Positions 41,079-48,873 of a stretch of DNA of 64,000 nt are shown piece by piece. Every line of letters begins with the position of its first letter. Within the stretch, counting starts at the first letter, position 1. The stretch comes from Paractinoplanes tereljensis (lineage in GTDB: Bacteria > Actinomycetota > Actinomycetes > Mycobacteriales > Micromonosporaceae). The notes below the pieces were generated by a model, which was not told the DNA's origin, made no database searches, and worked only from the letters and a program-made list of their open reading frames with translations. A program made the position numbers and the translations under genes. Location of the stretch: the NCBI RefSeq assembly GCF_016862435.1, contig NZ_BOMY01000018.1, forward strand, positions 1-64,000, given 5' to 3'.

Positions 41079-42284
41079 GTGATCGTCGACCGGACCACTC
41101 TGCAACGACGCCTCGACACGGCCACCGGCCATCTCGAGACGCCGATAGCCGCGGTCGACCTGGCCGCCTTCGACAGCAACGCCACCCAGCTGGAAGCACG
41201 GGCCGGCGGCAAGCCGATCCGGGTCGCCAGCAAGTCGGTGCGCTGCCGGGAGCTGATCGAGCGGGTGCTGGCCCGGCCCGGCTGGCACGGCGTCATGGCG
41301 TACACGTTGCCGGAGGCCATCTGGCTGGTCCGCGAGGGTGTCACCGACGATGTGCTGGTCGCATATCCGACGGTGAACCGCGCCGCGATCGCCGAACTGA
41401 CCTCGGACGAGAAACTGGCCGGGGCCATCTCGCTGATGGTCGACTCGGCCGCCCACCTCGACGTCGTCGACCGGGTCACCTCGCCCGGCAACCGGCCCGA
41501 CGTGCGGCTCTGCATGGACCTCGACTCGTCCTGGAAGCCGGCCGGCCCGCTGCACGTGGGCGTGCGCCGCTCGCCGGTGCACTCGGCCGCCCAGGCGTCT
41601 GCGCTGGCCCGCCGCCTCGTCGCCCGCCCTGGCTTCAAGCTGGTCGGGATGATGTCGTACGAGGCGCAGATCGCCGGCGTCGGCGACGACCCGCCCCGCC
41701 AGGCTCTCCGCGGCCGGGCCATCCGGCTCATGCAGGCGTACTCATACCCCGAGATCGTCCGGCGCCGGGGTGAGGCCGTCGCCGCGGTGAGTCAGTACAC
41801 CGAGCTGGAATACGTGAACGGCGGCGGCACCGGCAGCGTCGCCGCCACCAGCGCGGACCCGGCGGTCACCGAGGTCACCGCCGGTTCGGGGCTGTACGGC
41901 CCGACCCTGTTCGACGCGTACCGGAGCTGGCAGCCGACCCCCGCCGCGTTCTTCGCGCTGAGTGTCGTCCGACGCCCCGCGCCCCGCATCGCCACCGTGC
42001 TCGGCGGCGGCTGGATCGCCTCCGGCCCGGCCGAGCAGTCCCGGCAGCCGCAGCCCTACCTACCGGCGGGGCTGAAGTTCAAGCCGGACGAGGGCGCCGG
42101 CGAGGTGCAGACGCCCCTGCTCGGCCCGGTCGCCGACACCCTGCGGCCCGGCGACCGGGTGTGGTTCCGGCACGCCAAGGCCGGCGAGCTGTGCGAGCAC
42201 GTCAACGAGCTTCAACTGATCGACGGCGAGACAGCGACGCCGGCCCCTACTTACCGCGGCGAGGGCCATGCGTTTCTCGGGTGA
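41079..42284 (+). CDS. alanine-racemase-fold amino acid aldolase/deaminase
   Basis: 401 residues. PLP-binding TIM-barrel family of D-threonine aldolase and D-serine deaminase: PLP lysine in RVASKSVRC (K52), ISLMVDSAAHLDVVDRV, VGMMSYEAQIAGVGD, YVNGGGTGSVAATSADPAVTEVTAGSGLYGPTLFD and the C-terminal beta domain with LRPGDRVWFRHAKAGELCEHVNEL. It is predicted to cleave or deaminate a D-hydroxy-amino acid in the cytoplasm. Start set by TAACGT 6 nt upstream. Confidence 0.88.
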   Translation: MIVDRTTLQRRLDTATGHLETPIAAVDLAAFDSNATQLEARAGGKPIRVASKSVRCRELIERVLARPGWHGVMAYTLPEAIWLVREGVTDDVLVAYPTVNRAAIAELTSDEKLAGAISLMVDSAAHLDVVDRVTSPGNRPDVRLCMDLDSSWKPAGPLHVGVRRSPVHSAAQASALARRLVARPGFKLVGMMSYEAQIAGVGDDPPRQALRGRAIRLMQAYSYPEIVRRRGEAVAAVSQYTELEYVNGGGTGSVAATSADPAVTEVTAGSGLYGPTLFDAYRSWQPTPAAFFALSVVRRPAPRIATVLGGGWIASGPAEQSRQPQPYLPAGLKFKPDEGAGEVQTPLLGPVADTLRPGDRVWFRHAKAGELCEHVNELQLIDGETATPAPTYRGEGHAFLG

Positions 42285-42291
42285 CCTGCGG

Positions 42292-42921
42292 TCAGGCCGT
42301 CACATGGCGGTGCAGGTACTCCCGGATCAGCGCCTTGGCCTCGATGAGGACCGCCTCGTCGCCGTTGGTGTCCCGCCGGAACGCCAGCTTGATCAGCGCG
42401 TCCGCCGCCTCCACCGAGATCTGCAGCGCGAACCGCAGACGCGCCCGGTCGATCAGCTGGAACTGATCGATCAGCAGCTCGGCCAGGCGGTCGGCGATGA
42501 CCGCGTTGTTGTCCCGCTCCATGTCCAGCAGGTGCACGTCGACCACATCGCCGAAGTGCAGCGTGCGGAAGCCCGGCACGCTGCGGTGCATCGAGATGTA
42601 GACGTCGATGGCCGCGTCGACACCGTCCCACCAGTGGGCGAACGTCTCGCTGCCGAAGCGTGCGGACAGGCCCTGCAGGTACGCGTCCATGTTGCGCATG
42701 GCCAGCGCCTGCACGATGGCCCTCTTGTCAGGGAAGAACTGGTAGACCGAGCCGATGGCAACCTCGGCTCGCTCGGCGAGCAGCGTCGTGGTGAGGCCCT
42801 CATAGCCCACCTCATCGACAAGCTCGGCGCAGGCGTCAAGCATGCGCTGGACCCGGGCAACGCTTCTGCCCTGCACCGGGACGCGCCGCAGCGGCCCGGT
42901 GGTGACGGTTGGTGTCGACAC
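42292..42921 (-). CDS. TetR-family regulator
   Basis: 209 residues from the GTG at 42921, which has GAGGGAG upstream. HTH: RSVARVQRMLDACAELVDEVGYEGLTTTLLAERAEVAIGSVYQFFPDKRAIV, followed by a ligand domain. It is divergent from the lactone oxidase gene and may regulate it; no clear palindrome was identified in the 137-bp spacer. The sequence upstream of 42921 is in frame but not convincing. Confidence 0.9.
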   Translation of the reverse strand: MSTPTVTTGPLRRVPVQGRSVARVQRMLDACAELVDEVGYEGLTTTLLAERAEVAIGSVYQFFPDKRAIVQALAMRNMDAYLQGLSARFGSETFAHWWDGVDAAIDVYISMHRSVPGFRTLHFGDVVDVHLLDMERDNNAVIADRLAELLIDQFQLIDRARLRFALQISVEAADALIKLAFRRDTNGDEAVLIEAKALIREYLHRHVTA

Positions 42922-43058
42922 GCGTCGCCACTCCCTCTCAGCAGTGATAATCGGAACGTTACTCGGATCAACGAGCGAGGGGCATCGACGGGACGCGGAG
43001 GACACTCAGCATTCCCGGTTTTGTGCGACTGTCCGCTCGTACGGAGGACAAAGCCATA

Positions 43059-44357
43059 ATGACTACCCCCGTCATCGGCCGCCGCTGGACCAACTGGGGC
43101 GGTAACCAGCAGTCCCTAGCGACCGACGTGCTCACCCCCGGCACTGTCGACGAGCTTGCCGCCCAGGTCAAGGAAGCGTCGACTTCCGGACGCCGGATCA
43201 AAGCGGTCGGCAGTGGCCACTCGTTCACCTCGATCGCTGTCGCCGACGACCAGCGGCTGCTCCTGCACCGGCTGGCCGGGCTCATCTCGGTGGACGGCCC
43301 GCTGGTGACCGTGCAGGCCGGCATGCAGCTGGCCACGCTCAACGCGGTGCTGGCCGAGCACGGGCTGGCCATGCCCAACCTCGGCGACATCGATCAGCAG
43401 ACCGTGGCCGGGGCGATCTCCACCGGTACGCACGGCACCGGCATCGAGTTCTCCACGATCGCGTCCTGTGTGGAAGCGGTCAAACTGGTCACCGGCGCGG
43501 GGGAACTCCTGACCATCGGCAAGGACGACCCACTGCTGAACGCCGCGCGGGTGGGGCTGGGCGCGCTCGGTGTCCTGGTCGAGGTCACCCTGCGCTGCGT
43601 CGAGGCGTTCACGCTGCTGGCCGAGGAGACCCCGATGGCCCTGGCCGATGTGCTGGCCGGCCTCGACGACTGGATCCCGGCCCACGACCACGTCGAGTTC
43701 TACTGGTACCCGTACACCGATCGGGCCCAGCTGAAGATCAATAACCGGGTTCCGGCGAACGACCGGCCGCTGTCGAAGTTCCGCGGCTGGCTGGACGACG
43801 AGTTCCTGTCCAACACGGTCTTCGCCGGGGTGATGCGGCTCGGCAAGGCGCTGCCCGGCACGGTGCCGACGATCAGCGCGGTCGCGGCTCGCGCGCTGAC
43901 CGCGCGCACCTACACCGAGCGCTCGGACCGGGTTTTCTGTACGCCACGACGGGTGCACTTCACCGAGATGGAATATGAGGTGCCCCGCGCCGCCCTGCCC
44001 GAGGTGATCGCGGCGCTCCCCCGGGTCATCGGCGAGCTGCCGTTCAAGGTGCAGTTCCCGGTCGAGGTCCGGTTCACCGGGCCGGACGACATCTGGCTGT
44101 CACACGGGTACGGCCGTCAGTCGGCCTACGTCGCCGTGCACCAGTTCACCGGGGTCGAGTACGAACCGTACTTCCGGGCCGTCGAGGCGGTCTGCCAGCC
44201 GCTCGGCGGGCGGCCGCACTGGGGCAAGCTGCACTATCGCAGCGCCGACGACCTGCGCCCGGTCTACGAGAAGTTCGACGACTTCGTGGCCGTGCGCGAC
44301 CGCCTCGACCCGGCCCGGGTCTTCACCAACGAATACCTGGACCGGGTGCTCGGCTAG
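43059..44357 (+). CDS. FAD-linked sugar-lactone oxidase (ALO family)
   Basis: 432 residues. FAD_binding_4 domain with the flavinylated His in AVGSGHSFTSIAVADD and GHGTGI (GTHGTGIEFSTIAS), then the ALO domain (RRVHFTEMEYEVPRAALPEVI, VEYEPYFRAVEAVCQPLGGRPHWGKLHYR). The HWGKLH signature near the C-terminus is typical of D-arabinono-1,4-lactone and L-gulono-lactone oxidases. It oxidises an aldonolactone or similar sugar acid, passing electrons to oxygen or a carrier. The ATG at 43059 has CGGAGGA upstream. Confidence 0.88.
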   Translation: MTTPVIGRRWTNWGGNQQSLATDVLTPGTVDELAAQVKEASTSGRRIKAVGSGHSFTSIAVADDQRLLLHRLAGLISVDGPLVTVQAGMQLATLNAVLAEHGLAMPNLGDIDQQTVAGAISTGTHGTGIEFSTIASCVEAVKLVTGAGELLTIGKDDPLLNAARVGLGALGVLVEVTLRCVEAFTLLAEETPMALADVLAGLDDWIPAHDHVEFYWYPYTDRAQLKINNRVPANDRPLSKFRGWLDDEFLSNTVFAGVMRLGKALPGTVPTISAVAARALTARTYTERSDRVFCTPRRVHFTEMEYEVPRAALPEVIAALPRVIGELPFKVQFPVEVRFTGPDDIWLSHGYGRQSAYVAVHQFTGVEYEPYFRAVEAVCQPLGGRPHWGKLHYRSADDLRPVYEKFDDFVAVRDRLDPARVFTNEYLDRVLG

Positions 44358-44358
44358 C

Positions 44359-47151
44359 TCATTCGGAAGCGGAGGCCGTCGCCTTACGGGGGGCGGCCTT
44401 CTTCGCGGCCGCCTTCTTGGCCGGTGCGGCCTTCTTGGCGGCGGCCTTCTTCGCCGGAGCGGCCTTCTTGGCCGGGGCGTCCGCCTTGGCCGCGGCCTTC
44501 TTCGGCGCGGCCTTCTTCTTCGGCGCCGGACCCTTGGCCCGCTTCTCGGCGAGCATCTCGGACGCCTGCTCGACGGTCAGCTCCTCGGGAGTCTGACCGC
44601 GCCGCAGGGACGCGTTGTACTCGCCGTCGGTCACGTACGGGCCGAAGCGGCCCTCCTTGATCACCATCGGCTTCTCGGAGACCGGGTCGTTGCCCATCTC
44701 TCGCAACGGCGGCTTGGCCTCCCGGCGCTGCCGGGTCTTCGGCTGCGACAGCAGAGCGAGCGCCTCGTCCAGCGTGACGTTGAAGAGACGGTCCTCGTTC
44801 TCCAGCGAGCGGTAGTCGTCGCCGCGCTTCACGTACGGCCCGTAGCGGCCGTTCGCGGCCGCGATCTCGTGGCCCTCCGGGTCCTTGCCCAGCACCCGCG
44901 GGAGGCTCAGCAGGCGCAGCGCCTGCTCCAGCGTGAGCGTCTCCGGCGACTGGGTCTTGAACAGCGACGACTTGCGCTCGCCGGCCTGAACATAGGGACC
45001 GAAACGGCCGGACTTGAGCGACACGGACTCGCCGGTCGCCGGATCGTCGCCCAGGGCCCGCTCGCCGCCACCGCCCAGGAAGAGCTCGTTGACCTTCTCC
45101 GGGGTCAGCTCGTCGGGCGCCACGCCCTCGGGGATCGACACCCGGTCTTCGGCCTCGGGCGACTCCTCGGCCGCTTCCGGCAGCTGACGCTGCAGGTAGG
45201 GGCCGTAGCGGCCGACCCGGACCACGACCTGGCGGCCGCCGTCGTCGATGAACAGCGGGATCGAGTTGACCAGCCGCGCGTCGATCGAGCTGAGGTTCTC
45301 GGTGACCATCTTCTTCAGGCCACCGGCGGCGGCGATGGTGTCCTCCGCGCCGGCCGTCTGGCTGCCGAAGTAGAAGGAGGTGAGGAAGTCGAGTGCCGCG
45401 TGGTCGCCGCCGGCGATGTCGTCGAGCTGGGTCTCCATCGCGGCGGTGAAGTTGTAGTCGACCAGCCGCGGGTAGTGCCCCTCGAGCAGGCCGATCACCG
45501 CGAACGCCAGGAAGGACGGGATCAGGGCCTGGCCGCGCTTCTCCACGTAGCCACGGTCCTGGATGGTCCGCATGATCGACTCGTAGGTCGACGGGCGGCC
45601 GATGCCCAGCTCTTCCAGCGCCTTGACCAGCGAGGCCTCGGTGTAGCGGGCCGGCGGCGAGGTGTGGTGGCCGGTCGCGGCCAGCTCGTCGGCGGTCAGC
45701 GGCTGGTCCTTGACCAGGGTGGGCAGGCGCCGCTCGGCGTCCTCGGCCTCGGCGTTCTCGTCGTCGGACGACTCGACGTAGGCCCGCAGGAAGCCCGGGT
45801 CGGTGATCGTCTTGCCGGAGGCCGAGAAGTCGACCTCCTCGCCGCTGGTCGAGATGGCCCGGATGCGCACGCTCACCGAGTTACCGACCGCGTCGGTCAT
45901 CTGCGAGGCGATGGTGCGGCGCCAGATCAACTCGTACAGCTTGAACTCGTCGGTGGACAGCTCGTTGGCGACCTCGCCCGGGGTGCGGAAGTTGTCGCCG
46001 GCCGGGCGGATGGCCTCGTGCGCCTCCTGCGCGTTCTTCACCTTGCCGGTGTAGCGACGCGGCTGCGGCGGCACGTTGTTGGCGCCGTAGAGCTCACCGA
46101 TCTGCCGGCGGGCGGCGGTGAGGGCCGTCTCGGAGAGGTTCACCGAGTCGGTACGCATATAGGTGATGTAACCGTTTTCGTAAAGCCGCTGGGCCGTCCG
46201 CATCGTCTGCGACGCCGAGAAGCGCAGCTTGCGAGCCGCCTCCTGCTGAAGCGTCGAGGTGATGAACGGCGCGTAGGGGCGACGACGGTACGGCTTCTCC
46301 TCGACCCGGGTGACCGTGAACGGGCGGTCCTCCAGGCGCGCGGCCAGCCCGCGGGCACCGGCCTCGTCCAGGTGCACCACGCCGGCGCCCGGCTTGACCT
46401 GGCCCGTCGTGGGCTCGAAGTCCTTGCCGGTGGCGATCCGGTCGCCGTCCAGCGCGATCAGGGTCGCGTTGAAGTTGCGCGGCCCCTCGATCTTTCCCTG
46501 CACCGCGAGGGTGGCCAGGATGTCCCAGTACTCAGCGGTGCGGAAGGCCATCCGCTGACGCTCACGCTCGACCACGATGCGCGTCGCCACCGACTGCACC
46601 CGCCCGGCGGAAAGGCGGGGCATCACCTTCTTCCACAGGACCGGGCTGACCTCGTAGCCGTACAGCCGGTCGAGGATGCGCCGGGCCTCCTGCGCGTCGA
46701 CCAGGTCGCGGTCGATCTCGCGCGGGTTGGCCACCGCGGCCTGGATGGCCGGCTTGGTGATCTCGTGGAAGACCATCCGCTTGACCGGGACCTTGGGCTT
46801 GATCGTCTCGACCAGGTGCCACGCGATGGCCTCGCCCTCGCGGTCCTCATCCGTCGCGAGGAAGATCTCGTCGACCTCTTTCGCCAGCTTGGTCAGCTTG
46901 GCGATCTGCGCCTTGCGGTCCGGGGAGACGACGTAGAGCGCGTGGAAGCCGTTGTCGACGTCGACCCCGAGCCGCGCCCAGGCCTCACCCTTGTACTTGG
47001 CGGGCACGTCGGCGGCATTACGTGGCAGGTCGCGGACATGGCCGAAGGAGGCCTCGACAAAATAGTCGGGCCCCAGGTAACCGGCGATCGTCTTTGCCTT
47101 CGACGGAGATTCGACGATGACGAGACGGGTCGTCCTGGGTTCACTCGGCAC
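44359..47151 (-). CDS. topA: DNA topoisomerase I
   Basis: 930 residues. Toprim DEDREGEAIAWH with acidic residues D101, D103 and E105, and the catalytic Tyr Y331 in ENGYITYMRTDS. The C-terminal half has Topo_C repeats (several FGPYVKRGDDYRSL-like blocks) instead of zinc fingers, as in mycobacterial TopA, and ends with a Lys/Ala/Pro tail rich in PAKKA repeats. It relaxes negative supercoils and is essential. The GTG start has GGGAG four bases upstream. The Lys/Ala-rich tail is shared with Ku in this window. Confidence 0.97.
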   Translation of the reverse strand: MPSEPRTTRLVIVESPSKAKTIAGYLGPDYFVEASFGHVRDLPRNAADVPAKYKGEAWARLGVDVDNGFHALYVVSPDRKAQIAKLTKLAKEVDEIFLATDEDREGEAIAWHLVETIKPKVPVKRMVFHEITKPAIQAAVANPREIDRDLVDAQEARRILDRLYGYEVSPVLWKKVMPRLSAGRVQSVATRIVVERERQRMAFRTAEYWDILATLAVQGKIEGPRNFNATLIALDGDRIATGKDFEPTTGQVKPGAGVVHLDEAGARGLAARLEDRPFTVTRVEEKPYRRRPYAPFITSTLQQEAARKLRFSASQTMRTAQRLYENGYITYMRTDSVNLSETALTAARRQIGELYGANNVPPQPRRYTGKVKNAQEAHEAIRPAGDNFRTPGEVANELSTDEFKLYELIWRRTIASQMTDAVGNSVSVRIRAISTSGEEVDFSASGKTITDPGFLRAYVESSDDENAEAEDAERRLPTLVKDQPLTADELAATGHHTSPPARYTEASLVKALEELGIGRPSTYESIMRTIQDRGYVEKRGQALIPSFLAFAVIGLLEGHYPRLVDYNFTAAMETQLDDIAGGDHAALDFLTSFYFGSQTAGAEDTIAAAGGLKKMVTENLSSIDARLVNSIPLFIDDGGRQVVVRVGRYGPYLQRQLPEAAEESPEAEDRVSIPEGVAPDELTPEKVNELFLGGGGERALGDDPATGESVSLKSGRFGPYVQAGERKSSLFKTQSPETLTLEQALRLLSLPRVLGKDPEGHEIAAANGRYGPYVKRGDDYRSLENEDRLFNVTLDEALALLSQPKTRQRREAKPPLREMGNDPVSEKPMVIKEGRFGPYVTDGEYNASLRRGQTPEELTVEQASEMLAEKRAKGPAPKKKAAPKKAAAKADAPAKKAAPAKKAAAKKAAPAKKAAAKKAAPRKATASASE

Positions 47152-47346
47152 GGCACTCCCATACTCAGCAATCAGCGCTCAACCATCCGGACCGGCCGGG
47201 CACAGACTTTCAACGTAACGCGCCGGAAGGGCAACCATTCCCCGGGATCCCCGGAGTCGGATGGTAACGGTCCGGCCACCGCACGCGTCCGACGGCGACA
47301 CCGTACACCGGGAACATAGCGTCATGTCGCACACAATCCAGGAAGA

Positions 47347-48246
47347 TCATGCACCCGCGCCGCCGGGCCACATCTCCTCAGGCGCGGAGCCGGGGCGCTC
47401 GCCGACCAGCTCGGCGAGGCGCCGGACACGTTTCTTACCCATGATCCGATAGTGCTTGCCGTCCTCCGACGGACGACCGGCCAGACCGGCCCGGACCAGG
47501 GCAGCGTCGATCGCCGAGAGGTCCTTGTCACGGTCCAGACCCAGGGCGTAGCCGCCGGCGACGGGCTCACCCGCCGCGGCGACCCAGAGACGAAGACGAG
47601 GCCCGCTGAGAAAAAGCTGGTCGGTCACCTCCGGCCAGGCGCGGGCAAGACCAATCAACCGACTGGAGTACGACGTGAGCACCTCGAATCGTGGTTTCTG
47701 CTCGGGTGCCGGGTCTTCTGCCCCTTCCTCCTGGGTTTCGTCACCATCTGACACTTTTTGAGATTGGGCCGGTGTTTGAGAGAACTCCCCGCCCTGCTCG
47801 TCATCCTCGGGGCTCGCCGGCGACGGCGGATCATCCGCGGCGGGCGACTCGGCCCACGGGTCGAGCTCCTCGGGCGGGGTGTCCTCCAGCGGGTGCGCCT
47901 CCAGCCGTACGCCCGCCTGCGGATCTTGATCTTGATCTTCATCGACCGGGCGCCAGTGCGCCACCAGGCCTCGGACCAGCAGCTCGGCCACCAGAACGTG
48001 CACCCGCCAGGCGTCGTCGACCTCGACCGACACCCGCGCGGTGCCGCCCATCCGGCCCAGCCGGCCCGGACCGGCCAGCAGGCCGGCCAGATCGGCGGGG
48101 GACGGCTCGGTGGTCTCGGCGCCGAAGAACGGGAGCTGACGGCCGCCGTCGGGGGTGACGATCCGGGGTGGCAGACGTCGTTTGGCAGCCGGAATCGGCG
48201 CGGGGAGCACCTCGCGCGGGATCAGCGGCCACCCCGTCTCGGTCAT
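47347..48246 (-). CDS. hypothetical protein downstream of lipoprotein gene
   Basis: 299 residues. N-terminal globular part with FFGAETTEPSPADLAGLLAGPGRLGRMGGTARVSVEVDDAWRVHVLVAELLVRGLVAHWRPV, a central acidic/Pro linker (about 60 residues), and a C-terminal part RFEVLTSYSSRLIGLARAWPEVTDQLFLSGPRLRLWVAAAGEPVAGGYALGLDRDKD ending with KKRVRRLAELVGERPGSAPEEMWPG. I do not recognise the family, though it looks conserved and actinobacterial. It starts 5 bp after the lipoprotein stop, so they form an operon. Confidence 0.65.
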   Translation of the reverse strand: MTETGWPLIPREVLPAPIPAAKRRLPPRIVTPDGGRQLPFFGAETTEPSPADLAGLLAGPGRLGRMGGTARVSVEVDDAWRVHVLVAELLVRGLVAHWRPVDEDQDQDPQAGVRLEAHPLEDTPPEELDPWAESPAADDPPSPASPEDDEQGGEFSQTPAQSQKVSDGDETQEEGAEDPAPEQKPRFEVLTSYSSRLIGLARAWPEVTDQLFLSGPRLRLWVAAAGEPVAGGYALGLDRDKDLSAIDAALVRAGLAGRPSEDGKHYRIMGKKRVRRLAELVGERPGSAPEEMWPGGAGA

Positions 48247-48250
48247 CGGC

Positions 48251-48784
48251 TCAGCGACACTCGGGCACTTCGTCGAAGGCCTGCTTGAGCTCCTGCGAGT
48301 TGAGCTTGCTGGTGTCGAGGCTGCTCGCCTCGTAGTCGTTGTTGAGCTGGTCGACCACCGTGCCGACCTGCGCGTAGAAGGCCTTGGCGGGGGCGGTGGC
48401 CAACCCGTCGATGCCGGAGGCGGCCCGGCCGTAGGCGTCGCGCATGGCGGCCAGCGAGCCGGTGAAGCCGTCGGCGATCTGCTTGCCGTCGTCCACGTCG
48501 GGCACTCCCGCTTTCGCGACGCCGGCCCGGGCGCGTTCGCTGGCGTCCTGGGCGCCGGCGAACAGCCGGGCGAGGTTTTCCTTGGCCTGACCGGGGGTGG
48601 TAGCGACATCCATCTGCTGCTGGGCCCGGCTGGTCAGCGAGCCGATCTCGGTGCGCCAGGGACTCAGTGTGGTGCAGACGCTCGCGGCCCAGGCACGCGC
48701 GCCGTGCGAGCTCCCACAGGCGGCCGCGGTGGGCAGAATCAGCGCGAGAAGAAGCAGTACCGCGAGGGGACGGGCCGGACGCAT
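48251..48784 (-). CDS. small lipoprotein
   Basis: 177 residues from the ATG at 48784, chosen because TACCCT lies 6 nt upstream. Signal peptide MRPARPLAVLLLLALILPTA and lipobox TAAACGSS, so it is probably lipidated and attached to the outer face of the membrane. The mature part is helical and Ala-rich (AQQQMDVATTPGQAKENLARLFAGAQDASERARAG) with Cys only at VCTTLSPW and near the end (VPECR). Function is unknown. It is followed 4 bp later by the 299-residue gene. Confidence 0.85.
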   Translation of the reverse strand: MRPARPLAVLLLLALILPTAAACGSSHGARAWAASVCTTLSPWRTEIGSLTSRAQQQMDVATTPGQAKENLARLFAGAQDASERARAGVAKAGVPDVDDGKQIADGFTGSLAAMRDAYGRAASGIDGLATAPAKAFYAQVGTVVDQLNNDYEASSLDTSKLNSQELKQAFDEVPECR

Positions 48785-48790
48785 GGAAGC

Positions 48791-48796
48791 AGGGTA
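48791..48796 (-). promoter_or_regulatory. -10 box of leaderless lipoprotein gene
   Basis: TACCCT on the minus strand, 6 nt before the ATG at 48784. Confidence 0.6.
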
Positions 48797-48829
48797 CGGC
48801 CCGGGTGTGACAACCTTCATCCATGGGCC

Positions 48830-48859
48830 GGGGGCACCCGGGAAATCCCGGATGCCCCC
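48830..48859 (-). terminator. terminator hairpin of hppA
   Basis: gggggca/tgccccc arms extended by cccggg/tcccgg around a short loop, starting 14 bp after the hppA stop. Strong stem without U-tract on the minus strand. Confidence 0.75.
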
Positions 48860-48873
48860 TTTTTGGCGTGTTA

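Noticed and set aside
44869..47319. 816-codon open frame opposite topA
   Set aside because: Mirror frame of topA with no motifs; topA is certain.
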